Shown here piece by piece: positions 33,179 through 42,301 of a stretch of 64,000 nt of DNA (its first letter is position 1; the number at the start of each line of letters is the position of its first letter). Position numbers and translations under genes: made by a program. This stretch comes from Pedobacter nyackensis (GTDB taxonomy: Bacteria; Bacteroidota; Bacteroidia; Sphingobacteriales; Sphingobacteriaceae): the NCBI RefSeq assembly GCF_900176505.1, contig NZ_FWYB01000013.1:98958-162957 (forward strand), in the 5' to 3' direction. Below the pieces are notes generated by a model. It saw only the letters and a list, made by a program, of their open reading frames with translations, had not been told where the DNA came from and made no database searches.

Positions 33179-36100
33179 ATGGCCAAACAAACATTAACTA
33201 CCCAAAACAGAAAGGTTGAGCGTATTTTTTTACTGCTCATTACCCTTGTATTGGGTGCTTTATTTGTTACGCTTTATTACACCCAGCAGCAAAATTTTAC
33301 TGATGTAAACCCGCGTTTGACGGAGGGTACAATGGTAAACATAAATGATGCTGATCCAGGTAAAAGGATTAAGAAATTACTCACTAAAGGATATTACTTC
33401 GAAGATAAAAAAGACATCGACCTGATTGAAGATGTAGTTACAGATCAGTTTTCAATAAGCAAAGAACCTATAGACAATATCGGAGAACTGAATAAACGCA
33501 GATTCTTTGTCCCTGCTGATATCGCTTTCGCTGATGGCGGGAAGAATTTCAAAGAACGGGTTATAGCTTCACGTCTATTGCTCGGTTTTACCGGAACGGA
33601 TTCTTTAAAATACAAGCAGGAACAAAAGAAGCCTCAGCAATTGCCCTCAGTCAAAGATTTTGCGCAAGGCAGTTATGGCATAAGTGGAAAGATTACTGAC
33701 ACCGCTAAAAAAGCAGTTGCAGGGGTTTTGGTGCGCTTACAAATGATCTTGCCGCAGGACACCGCTTATACCGAGGAGGAGGTGGTGAACGACTTCATCG
33801 CCTATGTACGCACGGATGCAAATGGGGAATATCATTTCCAACACTTGCCTGATAATAAAGCTTATGGAGTGCTCCCCTTAAAGCCAGGCTTTCAATACGG
33901 AAAGTCGCAGGGACTTCAGGAGCTTGATAAAGATGCCTCCCTTAACTTCAGGCAATCGCCACATAGCATTAAACTCTTTTCAACGCGTGATTTCAAGATC
34001 CTTAAAAAGGAAAAATCATTGATTGTACGTACCCCCGAAAGCTACAACCAGTGGTACTGGATCATTGTAGCTTGCTTCTTTGCCGGCTTCTTCTTACTTC
34101 ATTTTCTATTACAGGCCAGGTATCCACAGGCAGATCAATTGATATTGCCCATTATCATCATGATGACGGGACTTTCTTTCCTTACGCTATTAAGTTTGCA
34201 AGATCCACTACGCGATCGCTTCCTGGCCAGAGATAGCCTTGTGTTTTATGGATTAGGAGTTTTGAGCATTGGAATTATGCTTTCGCTAAACATGCGCAAG
34301 TTCAATGTCGACTCCCGCTTATATCGCATGCTTCTGGTAAGAAACGCATTCAGCAAAGCCAAAGGATGGCAATGGGCCATAGTGGCACTTTGCTTATTGG
34401 CCTTAACCATAGTATTTGGTACCGGTCCTGAAGGTAGCGGTGTAAAAGTGAACCTTTTCGGTGTCCAGCCCAGCGAAATTGTAAAATACGGCATCATCCT
34501 TTTTCTGGCCGGATTTTTCGCTTCAAACGAACGGTTCATTACCGAATACAGCAGCTGGCAAAAACGTTGGTTCTTCTTCTCTTTCGCCTTAATTGCCATT
34601 CTGGTTGCCATACTCATGTATTTGCTATTAGGCGACCTGGGCCCGGCAATGGTGGTTTGCTTTACCTTCATCATCCTCTTCTCTTTTTCAAGGGGCGATT
34701 TTATGATGATGCTTACTGCAATCATTATCTACGTTTTTAGTGCCTGGTTCCTCAATGTATGGATTGCCACTTTAGTTACCGCTGCATTGGTGTCGTTGAT
34801 CATGGTCATCAATAAAAAGACGAGTGAATCGGCTATAATGATCATTGTAGTAATGGCTGCCTTTCTGTTGATCGATCAGGTTCCTTATTTGGATAAACTA
34901 ATTCCAGGTCCTGTAAACAGACTTAGCGAGCGTAAGTCGATATGGCAGGATCCATGGAACAATGAAGTATATGGCGGTGATCAGGTAGCTAATGGTATCT
35001 GGGCTATTTCAAGTGGTGGCATTAGCGGTCAGGGTGTTGGCCAGGGCTTTGCCAAGACCATCCCCGAAGCACATACCGACATGATCTTACCGGCTATCGG
35101 TGAAGAATTTGGTTGGGCAGGCATTATCGGTATATTTATCCTGTTCCTGATATTCTTACACCGGGCTATTCTCATTGGGCGGCAAACGGGTATGCCCTTC
35201 TTGTTCTATTTATGTGCTGGTGTGGGTATCAGCTTATTTATACAGTTCCTGCTCATTGCCGGGGGCTCTACAGGCGCATTGCCTTTATCGGGTGTAGCAC
35301 TTCCATTTATCAGTTACGGAGGTTCGTCGTTGGTAGCCAATATGCTGGCAGCCGGCTTTCTACTTTCAGTCTCACAGGTAAAGGGCACAGATGTACAAAT
35401 GGCTTACATCACCAGGCAGCAGGATAAAAACCTTGTACCGGCCTTGCTTGCAGCCAGTATAGCTATACTATTACTTACGATAACTGTATCTAACTACATC
35501 ACTCACAATAAAAAATGGGTAGTTCAACCTGCATTGGTGGCCGACAGAAGTGGCGCACGTATGTTCAGTTACAATCCGCGTATTGCCATCTTAATGAACA
35601 AACTGGCGGCTGGGGATTTGTACGACAGAAATGGTCGCATCCTGGCAACCAGTAAACCGGAACACATCAAAAAACAAGCCCATCAACTAAGTTCCGCAGG
35701 TGTCAGTTATAACCTCGACTCAGCAGAACATAAGCGTGTGGACAGGTATTATCCTTTTGAAGAGCAAACATTCTTTTGGATTGGCGACAACAATACGGGC
35801 GTTTTTAACGGCAGTACGAATGGTTATTTTGCAGAATACGAACATGCAGCAGAACTGAGAGGCTTTCAAACGCCCACGGTATCTTTTAATACCCATGCCA
35901 ACAAATACCGCGAAAACAGGTTCTTGCCAAGAGGTGTAAAAGAAATGACCGTAAGCAAAAGAGATTATGCAGCACTCGCTCCTCTTCTGCTGGCGGGTAT
36001 TAACAGCAATGACGTTGAGACATTTAAGAAGCGCAACAGAGATGTGAAGCTAACCATTGATGCTGCCTTACAGACCACCATTCAAAATACCATGGCTCAG

Positions 36101-37177
36101 GATACAGCCATAAGAAACAGCCGTGTATCTGTCGTTATTATGGAAGATGCTACAGGCGATGTGCTGACTTCGGCGGTTTACCCTCTGCCACCTGTTAAAA
36201 ACTGGGATCTTTTAAATATGACCACCACAGAGCAGAATAAGCTGGCCGGATGGTATACCACTGCCGACCTGGGCTTTACTACTGCTACGCCACCAGGGTC
36301 GACTGCAAAAGTACTTACGACTATGGCCGCATTTAATAAACTGGGGCCTGATGCAGCTAAGAAAACCTTTACAGTAAACATGGCTGAGCGGATCCGGACC
36401 AAAGGTATTGAGCCCGATGAAACCGGACGCATCACCCTGGAAAGTGCAATTGTAAAATCAAACAACGTTTACTTCATCAAAATAGCGAATGAAGCACATT
36501 TGCAGGATGAAATGGCAACCTTATACTTAAAAACCGGTATGTTTTTACATGGTGTAGGTGGGTATTATTATGGCAGAGACACCAGTAATATTAAGCAGGA
36601 GACCAAATGGAGAGCGCTTTGGGAGAAAACAGAATTCAATACAAAACCTAAATACGATCCTGCGCGTATCCGTAGAACACGAGCAAAAGGTATTTCCGGA
36701 ATGGCCTGGGGACAAGGTGAGCTGATCGCTACACCTGCTGCTATTGCCCGATTGGTTTCAGGTGTAGCCAACAAAGGCAAACTGGTGGCCAACCGCTATG
36801 TGTTAAAGATCAGTGATTCGGCTACTTCGGTCAACCCAGCCATTAAGATTGCCAACGACCCGCAATATGCCGATCTGATTAGTAGTTATATGCTAAAGCA
36901 AAGTGCAAACAAAACCTATACACTTGGCTTAAAAGTAGCGGGTAAAACAGGTACGCCTGAAAGGATCTGGAAAGATGGAAAAATAAACGATGGCTGGTAC
37001 ACCTTCTTTGCTCCAAAGGCAAACGGTAAAGGACATATTGTGGTCTGTATCAGGATAGAATCTACCAGAGGGTCCAGTAAAGCTGTACGTCTTGCAGGTC
37101 AGCATGTGGTACCAGCATTGCTCAAACTGGGCTACCTAAAAAAAGAACAAAAAGAAACCAAGCAAATTTTAAACTAG
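33179..37177 (+). CDS. SEDS glycosyltransferase fused to a class B penicillin-binding protein (RodA/FtsW-PBP2 in one chain)
   Basis: A 1332-residue inner-membrane enzyme expected to polymerise and cross-link peptidoglycan. Order: one membrane helix (about 14-34), an extracytoplasmic segment with a carboxypeptidase-regulatory-like domain (about 160-225, YGISGKITDTAKKAVAGVLV), a polytopic SEDS domain (about 285-755) with DLGPAMVV, the catalytic-type Asp634 in EAHTDMILPAIGEE and PFISYGGSS, then a class B transpeptidase domain. Its active-site motifs are S1041-TAK, S1094-NN and K1256-TGT. Normally RodA and PBP2 are separate proteins that form a complex. The gene lies between PP2C and FHA genes, and six bases separate it from the FHA gene. 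Confidence 0.92.
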   Translation: MAKQTLTTQNRKVERIFLLLITLVLGALFVTLYYTQQQNFTDVNPRLTEGTMVNINDADPGKRIKKLLTKGYYFEDKKDIDLIEDVVTDQFSISKEPIDNIGELNKRRFFVPADIAFADGGKNFKERVIASRLLLGFTGTDSLKYKQEQKKPQQLPSVKDFAQGSYGISGKITDTAKKAVAGVLVRLQMILPQDTAYTEEEVVNDFIAYVRTDANGEYHFQHLPDNKAYGVLPLKPGFQYGKSQGLQELDKDASLNFRQSPHSIKLFSTRDFKILKKEKSLIVRTPESYNQWYWIIVACFFAGFFLLHFLLQARYPQADQLILPIIIMMTGLSFLTLLSLQDPLRDRFLARDSLVFYGLGVLSIGIMLSLNMRKFNVDSRLYRMLLVRNAFSKAKGWQWAIVALCLLALTIVFGTGPEGSGVKVNLFGVQPSEIVKYGIILFLAGFFASNERFITEYSSWQKRWFFFSFALIAILVAILMYLLLGDLGPAMVVCFTFIILFSFSRGDFMMMLTAIIIYVFSAWFLNVWIATLVTAALVSLIMVINKKTSESAIMIIVVMAAFLLIDQVPYLDKLIPGPVNRLSERKSIWQDPWNNEVYGGDQVANGIWAISSGGISGQGVGQGFAKTIPEAHTDMILPAIGEEFGWAGIIGIFILFLIFLHRAILIGRQTGMPFLFYLCAGVGISLFIQFLLIAGGSTGALPLSGVALPFISYGGSSLVANMLAAGFLLSVSQVKGTDVQMAYITRQQDKNLVPALLAASIAILLLTITVSNYITHNKKWVVQPALVADRSGARMFSYNPRIAILMNKLAAGDLYDRNGRILATSKPEHIKKQAHQLSSAGVSYNLDSAEHKRVDRYYPFEEQTFFWIGDNNTGVFNGSTNGYFAEYEHAAELRGFQTPTVSFNTHANKYRENRFLPRGVKEMTVSKRDYAALAPLLLAGINSNDVETFKKRNRDVKLTIDAALQTTIQNTMAQDTAIRNSRVSVVIMEDATGDVLTSAVYPLPPVKNWDLLNMTTTEQNKLAGWYTTADLGFTTATPPGSTAKVLTTMAAFNKLGPDAAKKTFTVNMAERIRTKGIEPDETGRITLESAIVKSNNVYFIKIANEAHLQDEMATLYLKTGMFLHGVGGYYYGRDTSNIKQETKWRALWEKTEFNTKPKYDPARIRRTRAKGISGMAWGQGELIATPAAIARLVSGVANKGKLVANRYVLKISDSATSVNPAIKIANDPQYADLISSYMLKQSANKTYTLGLKVAGKTGTPERIWKDGKINDGWYTFFAPKANGKGHIVVCIRIESTRGSSKAVRLAGQHVVPALLKLGYLKKEQKETKQILN

Positions 37178-37182
37178 ACTAT

Positions 37183-37977
37183 ATGTTTAATCTATTTAAC
37201 AAACGCAAAGAAGAGCCACCACAGGATGTAAAAACTGTACGTGAGTTATTACTTACCGCCATAAAACAGGAATTACAAAAGCTTGAGGGTGGTGAGGGAA
37301 AACAAATTAAAGGCCTTGCTTTGCTTATAGCCTGTTTACCTGCAGAGCAGTACATGTATGAATCGGCTGTTTATTTTGAGGATGAAGCACGATTTAAAAA
37401 TGAAATCCAACGCATAATTGATGATTTTGCCATAGATTTACCTGAAAATTGGACTATGCAGATCAATTTTGTTGATGAACTGCCTGCAGACGCAATAAAA
37501 TTATCCAGGATAAACGCGGCGCTTTACATCAAAACGCCCGAACATGTAGTGGTTACGAAGTCAAAGACAGCCTATATCCGTACGTTGAATGGAGAATCGG
37601 AGAAAAAGGAATATAAGATTACTGCTTCAGATGGCAAGATCAACATCGGCAGAGAGCATAAAGTACAGGTAAGTGATGGCTTTTTCAGGATTAACCACAT
37701 TGCTTTTCCTGATGGCAGTACAAATGAGGCTAATAAATTTATCAGCAGGCAGCATGCCCATATTGAATGGGACAGCAACACTGGAACCTTTCTTTTGTTT
37801 GCTGATGAAGGTGGCATACCGCCACGCAACAAGGTAAGAATGAGATCAGTGGGGGACCATACACCTGTAAAATTAAATGTAGCCGAACTGGGCCATGTGC
37901 TGCAGGAAGGCGATCAAATCATTTTAGGTGAACTGGCAGTTTTGGAATTTAGCTATATTGAAGTCAATAATAATTAA
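37183..37977 (+). CDS. FHA-domain protein
   Basis: A 264-residue cytosolic protein. The N-terminal 130 residues are an uncharacterised region that resembles in layout the start of the 30708 protein (LLTAIKQELQKLEGGEGKQI, CLPAEQYMYESAVYFEDE). The C-terminal FHA domain (about 150-258) keeps the phosphothreonine-binding residues: INIGREHKVQ and FISRQHAHIEW, with the closing QEGDQIILGELAVLEF strand. It should bind a phosphorylated Thr, most simply on the kinase or the SEDS-PBP protein next to it. Six bases separate it from the fusion gene and nine from the kinase gene. Confidence 0.9.
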   Translation: MFNLFNKRKEEPPQDVKTVRELLLTAIKQELQKLEGGEGKQIKGLALLIACLPAEQYMYESAVYFEDEARFKNEIQRIIDDFAIDLPENWTMQINFVDELPADAIKLSRINAALYIKTPEHVVVTKSKTAYIRTLNGESEKKEYKITASDGKINIGREHKVQVSDGFFRINHIAFPDGSTNEANKFISRQHAHIEWDSNTGTFLLFADEGGIPPRNKVRMRSVGDHTPVKLNVAELGHVLQEGDQIILGELAVLEFSYIEVNNN

Positions 37978-37986
37978 TATTGTATA

Positions 37987-39534
37987 ATGAGTAAAGTTTT
38001 TACGATAACAGAAGGATTAGAAAATCTGGGTGCCCTAAGTACCGGCGGCCAGGGTTCTGTATACAAGGGTAAACGCATAGGCACCATCATCACGGCTGTG
38101 AAGATTATGCCCACCCCCATACATACAGAAAGTGAGGATGATAAGAACTTCATCAAGTTTAAAAATGAGGTAGAGAAGCTAAAGAAGGTAAATGAAGTGC
38201 CGAATCCCAATGTAGTAAAAATATTGGGCTCAGGACTTACCGAGAGCGGCTCCTTCCCTTTCATTGAGATGGAATACATTGAAGGACCTGATCTGGAGAA
38301 GCTTTTAATGCCGCCTCATAATCCTATTTTCACCATTCATGAGGTAATTAAACTGGCCGAACAATTGGCTAATGCGCTTGCACATTGCCACCGCGTTGGT
38401 ATCAAGCATGGCGATATAAAAAGTAACAACGTAAAATTCAATACGGAGACTGGCAATTATGTATTGCTGGATTTTGGTTTAGCGATTATGTCCGACGAGC
38501 AACGTCGCACCAGTCTGCGCCATGCCGGTGCTGTCGAGTTTATGGCACCAGAGCAGCACGATGGTGAGATGTTTTTCCAGACGGATATATACAGCTATGG
38601 TATTATCCTTTACGAGCTACTTGCCGGAACCGTACCGTTCCCACTAATCAATAAAAACGAGAGCTCACGCAACCAGGTTATGGTTTCGCACATAGAGGCT
38701 GAGGTACCTGATCTGATGGCACTACGCAAAAACCGATTGCCTGAAAGCTGGGATGCAGAGAAGCGGAAAAAAGAGACCAATGTACCGCTGTGGCTTTTAA
38801 ACATCATTAAAAAATGTTTAGAAAAGAGCCCTGAAAAGAGATATACCAATGGTGTTGCTTTGCAGGATGCCATTATACATAGAGGTGGGGATGCAGTAGC
38901 GCCTGTTGCCGAAGCGGTGGCCAAACCTGCTCCATTATTTCAAAAAGAAGCAGCTAGTGTACCTCCAAAAACAGATCAGATTATGATATCGAGACCTGTT
39001 TTTGCAATAATGATATTATCTATAGTTATTTTGGGAATGCTTTCCGCATATGGCCTGTTCATGAATACAGATCAAAAGCTTAATAAGGAAGCTATAGCTG
39101 ATTCCAGCAATACAGCGGCAGTGGACACCAGTAGCATTCAAACACATTACGAGCCCGATACAACTGCAAAAATCCAACCGGTAGCCATTGATACGGCCGC
39201 TCAGCAGGCTGAAATTGATAGTCTTAAAAAGGAATATGATATACAGATAGCCGCATCTGCAAAACGTGCGGAAGCTGAAGCTAAGGCAAAGGAAAATACT
39301 GCTGTAATTGTTAGTGAAGGTAAGAAGTATCAACTACCGAAAGGAACTGTTTACTTTTATGAAGCTGCAAATGGTACTTCGCAAAGAAACGGTGTACTGG
39401 GTCTATGGAACAATGCCAAGTTTAATGTAATTGAGGAGGACAACGGCTTTATTTATGTAATACATACCAATAAAGACGGACAGGTTACTAAAGGCTGGTT
39501 AAATAAAAACGACCTTAAAGAAGTGAAGGAATAA
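37987..39534 (+). CDS. Membrane Ser/Thr protein kinase with extracytoplasmic SH3-like domain
   Basis: A 515-residue Hanks-type kinase. The cytosolic kinase domain (about 8-290) has a glycine-rich loop (STGGQGSVYKG), Lys39 in AVKIM, the catalytic loop HGDIKSNN with Asp143 (HGD in place of HRD, so a non-RD kinase), DFG at Asp162-Gly164 and APEQ. One membrane helix follows (about 336-358, VFAIMILSIVILGMLSAYG). The outer part has a coiled or linker region and a C-terminal SH3-like domain (about 445-510, GVLGLWNNAKFNVIEEDNG and GWLNKNDLKE) instead of the PASTA repeats of PknB/PrkC. It is the last gene of the cluster. Confidence 0.92.
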   Translation: MSKVFTITEGLENLGALSTGGQGSVYKGKRIGTIITAVKIMPTPIHTESEDDKNFIKFKNEVEKLKKVNEVPNPNVVKILGSGLTESGSFPFIEMEYIEGPDLEKLLMPPHNPIFTIHEVIKLAEQLANALAHCHRVGIKHGDIKSNNVKFNTETGNYVLLDFGLAIMSDEQRRTSLRHAGAVEFMAPEQHDGEMFFQTDIYSYGIILYELLAGTVPFPLINKNESSRNQVMVSHIEAEVPDLMALRKNRLPESWDAEKRKKETNVPLWLLNIIKKCLEKSPEKRYTNGVALQDAIIHRGGDAVAPVAEAVAKPAPLFQKEAASVPPKTDQIMISRPVFAIMILSIVILGMLSAYGLFMNTDQKLNKEAIADSSNTAAVDTSSIQTHYEPDTTAKIQPVAIDTAAQQAEIDSLKKEYDIQIAASAKRAEAEAKAKENTAVIVSEGKKYQLPKGTVYFYEAANGTSQRNGVLGLWNNAKFNVIEEDNGFIYVIHTNKDGQVTKGWLNKNDLKEVKE

Positions 39535-39577
39535 GGGGCGCCAAACGGAGAACAGGACTATTGAAATAATTCCAATC

Positions 39578-39613
39578 AAAAAAAATAAGGGCAGTCTTAC
39601 GACATGCCCTTAT
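39578..39613 (-). terminator. Terminator between the kinase and hsp20 genes
   Basis: ATAAGGGCA/TGCCCTTAT stem (39585-39593 and 39605-39613). On the minus strand a run of T follows (A run at 39578-39585), so it mainly serves the hsp20 gene. Confidence 0.8.
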
Positions 39614-39636
39614 CAACCTTAACCAAATAAACCAAA

Positions 39637-40071
39637 TTATGAAACTTTTATTTCCTTTGTAGCTGATTTCGACTCATCTTTTTTACCAATCGTAATGTTT
39701 AAGATGCCGTTCACATATTCAGCAGTAATTTTATCTCCATCTACACTTTCAGGCAGTGCAAACGACCTTGCGAAAGAGTAGTAGTCAAATTCTTTTCTTG
39801 TATAATCTTTTTTCTCTTCAATTTCGGTCGTTTTTTTCTCGGCCCAAACTGATAGCGTATCTTTTTTCAGGTTAATCTGAAAATCTTCTTTAGTTAACCC
39901 CGGCGCAGCTAATTCAATTTTGTAATCGGTCTCTGACTCCAGAATATTTACACCCGGTATTTTGTTAATGGTTAAATTCTTATTTAATGCTTCGCTAAAC
40001 AATGAATCGAAAACATTGTTAAAATAAGGCGCAGTGTTTCTGGTTCTGTTGTTAAATTTTACTAGTGTCAT
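39637..40071 (-). CDS. Small heat shock protein, Hsp20/alpha-crystallin family
   Basis: A 144-residue ATP-independent chaperone that holds unfolding proteins. The alpha-crystallin domain spans about 38-135: VNILESETDYKIELAAPGLTKEDFQI, then RKEFDYYSFARSFALPESVDG and AEYVNGILNITIGKK. Length and motif order are normal for Bacteroidota. It stands alone, divergent from the thioesterase gene with 75 bases between starts, and has its own terminator. Confidence 0.95.
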   Translation of the reverse strand: MTLVKFNNRTRNTAPYFNNVFDSLFSEALNKNLTINKIPGVNILESETDYKIELAAPGLTKEDFQINLKKDTLSVWAEKKTTEIEEKKDYTRKEFDYYSFARSFALPESVDGDKITAEYVNGILNITIGKKDESKSATKEIKVS

Positions 40072-40146
40072 TGCTATTTTCTCCTATTTTTAAGTTTACT
40101 ATTTATATTAACCCTATATTCAACTCTCATACCAACCCCTTTACCT

Positions 40147-40635
40147 ATGATATTTAAGACATTTTGGCGTAAACAAATAAAAAAACAAGACAAAACGACA
40201 GAGATCATCAATAGTTTAGACAGTTTTAAGTATAAAACTGTTATAGAAACACGGTTCACGGACTTCGACATGATGGGCCATGTAAACAACGCCAAGTATT
40301 TTACCTATATGGAAATAGCAAGGTCCAAATACTGGAACCATGCGATACAATGGGACTGGAAAAAAACCGGGGTAGTTATTGCTAAAGCTTCGCTGGAATA
40401 TATTTTACCGGTTTTTATAGAAGATAAAATCAGCATTTATGTGCGTACCTCGAGAATTGGTACCAGTAGTTTTGACCTGGAGTACCTGCTTGTAAAGCTG
40501 GTACATGGAAAAGAGGAAATTTGCAATAGAGGAAAAACCACCTGCGTGGCTTTTGATTATGCCAGTAAAAGCTCCTTCCCCATCCCACACCATGAAAAAG
40601 AAAGAATGATTTCCTTTGAGCAGCTGGAACGCTAA
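40147..40635 (+). CDS. Hot-dog fold acyl-CoA thioesterase (4HBT-like)
   Basis: A 162-residue cytosolic protein with one 4HBT-type domain. The signature TRFTDFDMMGHVNNAKYFTYMEIARSKYW (about 37-65) carries the catalytic-type Asp and His-Val-Asn-Asn. The first 30 residues are basic and may be poorly ordered. Its substrate is probably a short or branched acyl-CoA, which cannot be read from sequence. The C-terminal codons overlap the end of folB on the other strand by four bases. Confidence 0.9.
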   Translation: MIFKTFWRKQIKKQDKTTEIINSLDSFKYKTVIETRFTDFDMMGHVNNAKYFTYMEIARSKYWNHAIQWDWKKTGVVIAKASLEYILPVFIEDKISIYVRTSRIGTSSFDLEYLLVKLVHGKEEICNRGKTTCVAFDYASKSSFPIPHHEKERMISFEQLER

Positions 40636-41006
40636 ACAGCTTTATAACTTAACTGCACAAACGAATGTCCCACCTGACCCGGCATAGCCGGGTTCAATTT
40701 TCTGATCCCCACTGTTGCACTAAGCAAAAAAGGATAATGGTCAAGGCAACGGTCTATAATATGCTTTACCACCGTCTCCAGCATTTTCTGGGTTCTGGCC
40801 ATCTCTTCCAATATAATGGTATTCAGAATTTCGTAATTTACGGTATGCTGCAGGTTCTCTGTATCGCCAAAACGACTAAACTCCACTACAACATCAACCA
40901 GAAAGTAGATACCGGTTAACTGTTCTTCAGGATAATAGCCATGTAAGGCAAAGCATTTAACATCTTTAAGTGCAACGGTCTGAATATATTTACGATCTTG
41001 AGCCAT
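40632..41006 (-). CDS. folB: Dihydroneopterin aldolase
   Basis: Converts 7,8-dihydroneopterin to 6-hydroxymethyl-dihydropterin and glycolaldehyde in folate synthesis. The 124-residue protein is a single FolB/T-fold domain with VKCFALHGYYPEEQLTGIYFLVDVVVE (about 14-40, with the substrate Glu) and VNYEILNTIILEEM. The lysine expected near the C-terminal VGIRKLNPAMPG is present. It ends in a four-base convergent overlap with the thioesterase gene. Confidence 0.93.
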   Translation of the reverse strand: MAQDRKYIQTVALKDVKCFALHGYYPEEQLTGIYFLVDVVVEFSRFGDTENLQHTVNYEILNTIILEEMARTQKMLETVVKHIIDRCLDHYPFLLSATVGIRKLNPAMPGQVGHSFVQLSYKAV

Positions 41007-41105
41007 GTGGCGAAATTAATTTTTTATTAGGTATTAACCAGCCATACCCCGAAATTAGTACCTTTGAATGGACAGCCGATTGCTTAACCAAATATAGTTT
41101 AAACA

Positions 41106-42296
41106 ATGAACAAATCTGCAAAAAAAGACCTTTACGAGGCCCCCGACTATTATCTATTGGATGAGTTGTTGTCTGAGGAGCACAAATTAATCCGCTCCAC
41201 AACCAGAGATTGGGTTAAAAAAGAAGTAAGTCCGATTATTGAAGATTATGCCCAAAAAGCAGCGTTCCCTAAGCAACTCATTAAAGGATTAGGAGAGATC
41301 GGTGCCTTTGGTCCTACTATCCCTGTGGAATATGGCGGTGCTGGCCTGGATTATATCGCTTATGGCATAATAATGCAGGAAATTGAACGTGGAGATTCTG
41401 GTATCCGATCTACCGCCTCAGTGCAAGGCTCATTAGTGATGTATCCTATATATACTTACGGCACAGAAGCACAACGCAAGAAATATTTACCCAAACTGGC
41501 TACAGGTGAGTTAATGGGTTGTTTTGGTTTAACAGAGCCCGATCACGGATCGAACCCAAGTGGAATGGTTACCAATATTAAAGATAAGGATGATCATTAC
41601 TTGCTGAACGGTGCAAAAATGTGGATCTCCAATGCTCCTTTCGCGGACATCGCCGTGGTATGGGCAAAAGATGAATCGGGCAAGATACGCGGATTGATTG
41701 TAGAGCGTGGCATGGAAGGTTTTACTACGCCTGAAACACATAACAAATGGAGCCTTAGGGCATCTGCAACTGGCGAGCTGGTATTCGACAATGTGAAGAT
41801 ACCTAAAGAGAATATTTTCCCGGACATTACCGGTATAAAAGGTCCACTGGGCTGTTTAAACCAGGCGCGTTACGGAATTGCCTGGGGTGCTTTGGGTGCT
41901 GCAATGGATTGCTACGATACAGCTTTACGCTATTCCAAAGAACGCATCCAATTTGACAGACCTATTGGAGGTTTTCAGTTACAGCAAAAGAAATTGGCCG
42001 AAATGATTACCGAAATCACCAAAGCACAACTGTTAGTATGGAGATTAGGTGTCCTTAAGAGTGAAAACAGAGCTACACCTGAACAAATATCAATGGCCAA
42101 AAGAAATAGCGTAGAAATTGCATTGGATATAGCCAGAAATGCCCGACAAATGCTCGGTGGCATGGGTATAACAGGCGAATATTCAATCATGCGCCACATG
42201 ATGAACCTGGAATCTGTGGTAACTTACGAGGGTACACACGACATCCACTTGTTAATTACAGGGATGGATGTTACAGGAATAAATGCATTTAAATAA
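41106..42296 (+). CDS. Acyl-CoA dehydrogenase, glutaryl-CoA dehydrogenase-like
   Basis: FAD-dependent dehydrogenase of 396 residues. Domains run in the usual order: helical N-terminal domain, a beta domain with CFGLTEPDHGSNPSGM and MWISNAPFADIAVVWA, and a C-terminal helical domain with RQMLGGMGITGEYSIMRHMMNLESV. The catalytic glutamate is in VTYEGTHDIHLLI. The motifs GDSGIRSTASVQGSLVM and EGTHDIH are characteristic of the glutaryl-CoA dehydrogenase branch, which suggests lysine or tryptophan breakdown, but substrate is not proven. A START-like gene follows six bases later. Confidence 0.92.
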   Translation: MNKSAKKDLYEAPDYYLLDELLSEEHKLIRSTTRDWVKKEVSPIIEDYAQKAAFPKQLIKGLGEIGAFGPTIPVEYGGAGLDYIAYGIIMQEIERGDSGIRSTASVQGSLVMYPIYTYGTEAQRKKYLPKLATGELMGCFGLTEPDHGSNPSGMVTNIKDKDDHYLLNGAKMWISNAPFADIAVVWAKDESGKIRGLIVERGMEGFTTPETHNKWSLRASATGELVFDNVKIPKENIFPDITGIKGPLGCLNQARYGIAWGALGAAMDCYDTALRYSKERIQFDRPIGGFQLQQKKLAEMITEITKAQLLVWRLGVLKSENRATPEQISMAKRNSVEIALDIARNARQMLGGMGITGEYSIMRHMMNLESVVTYEGTHDIHLLITGMDVTGINAFK

Positions 42297-42301
42297 AATT
42301 A

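Noticed and set aside
34246..34725. 159-residue minus-strand open frame
   Set aside because: It is opposite the SEDS domain of the fusion gene and its composition is that of an antisense shadow.
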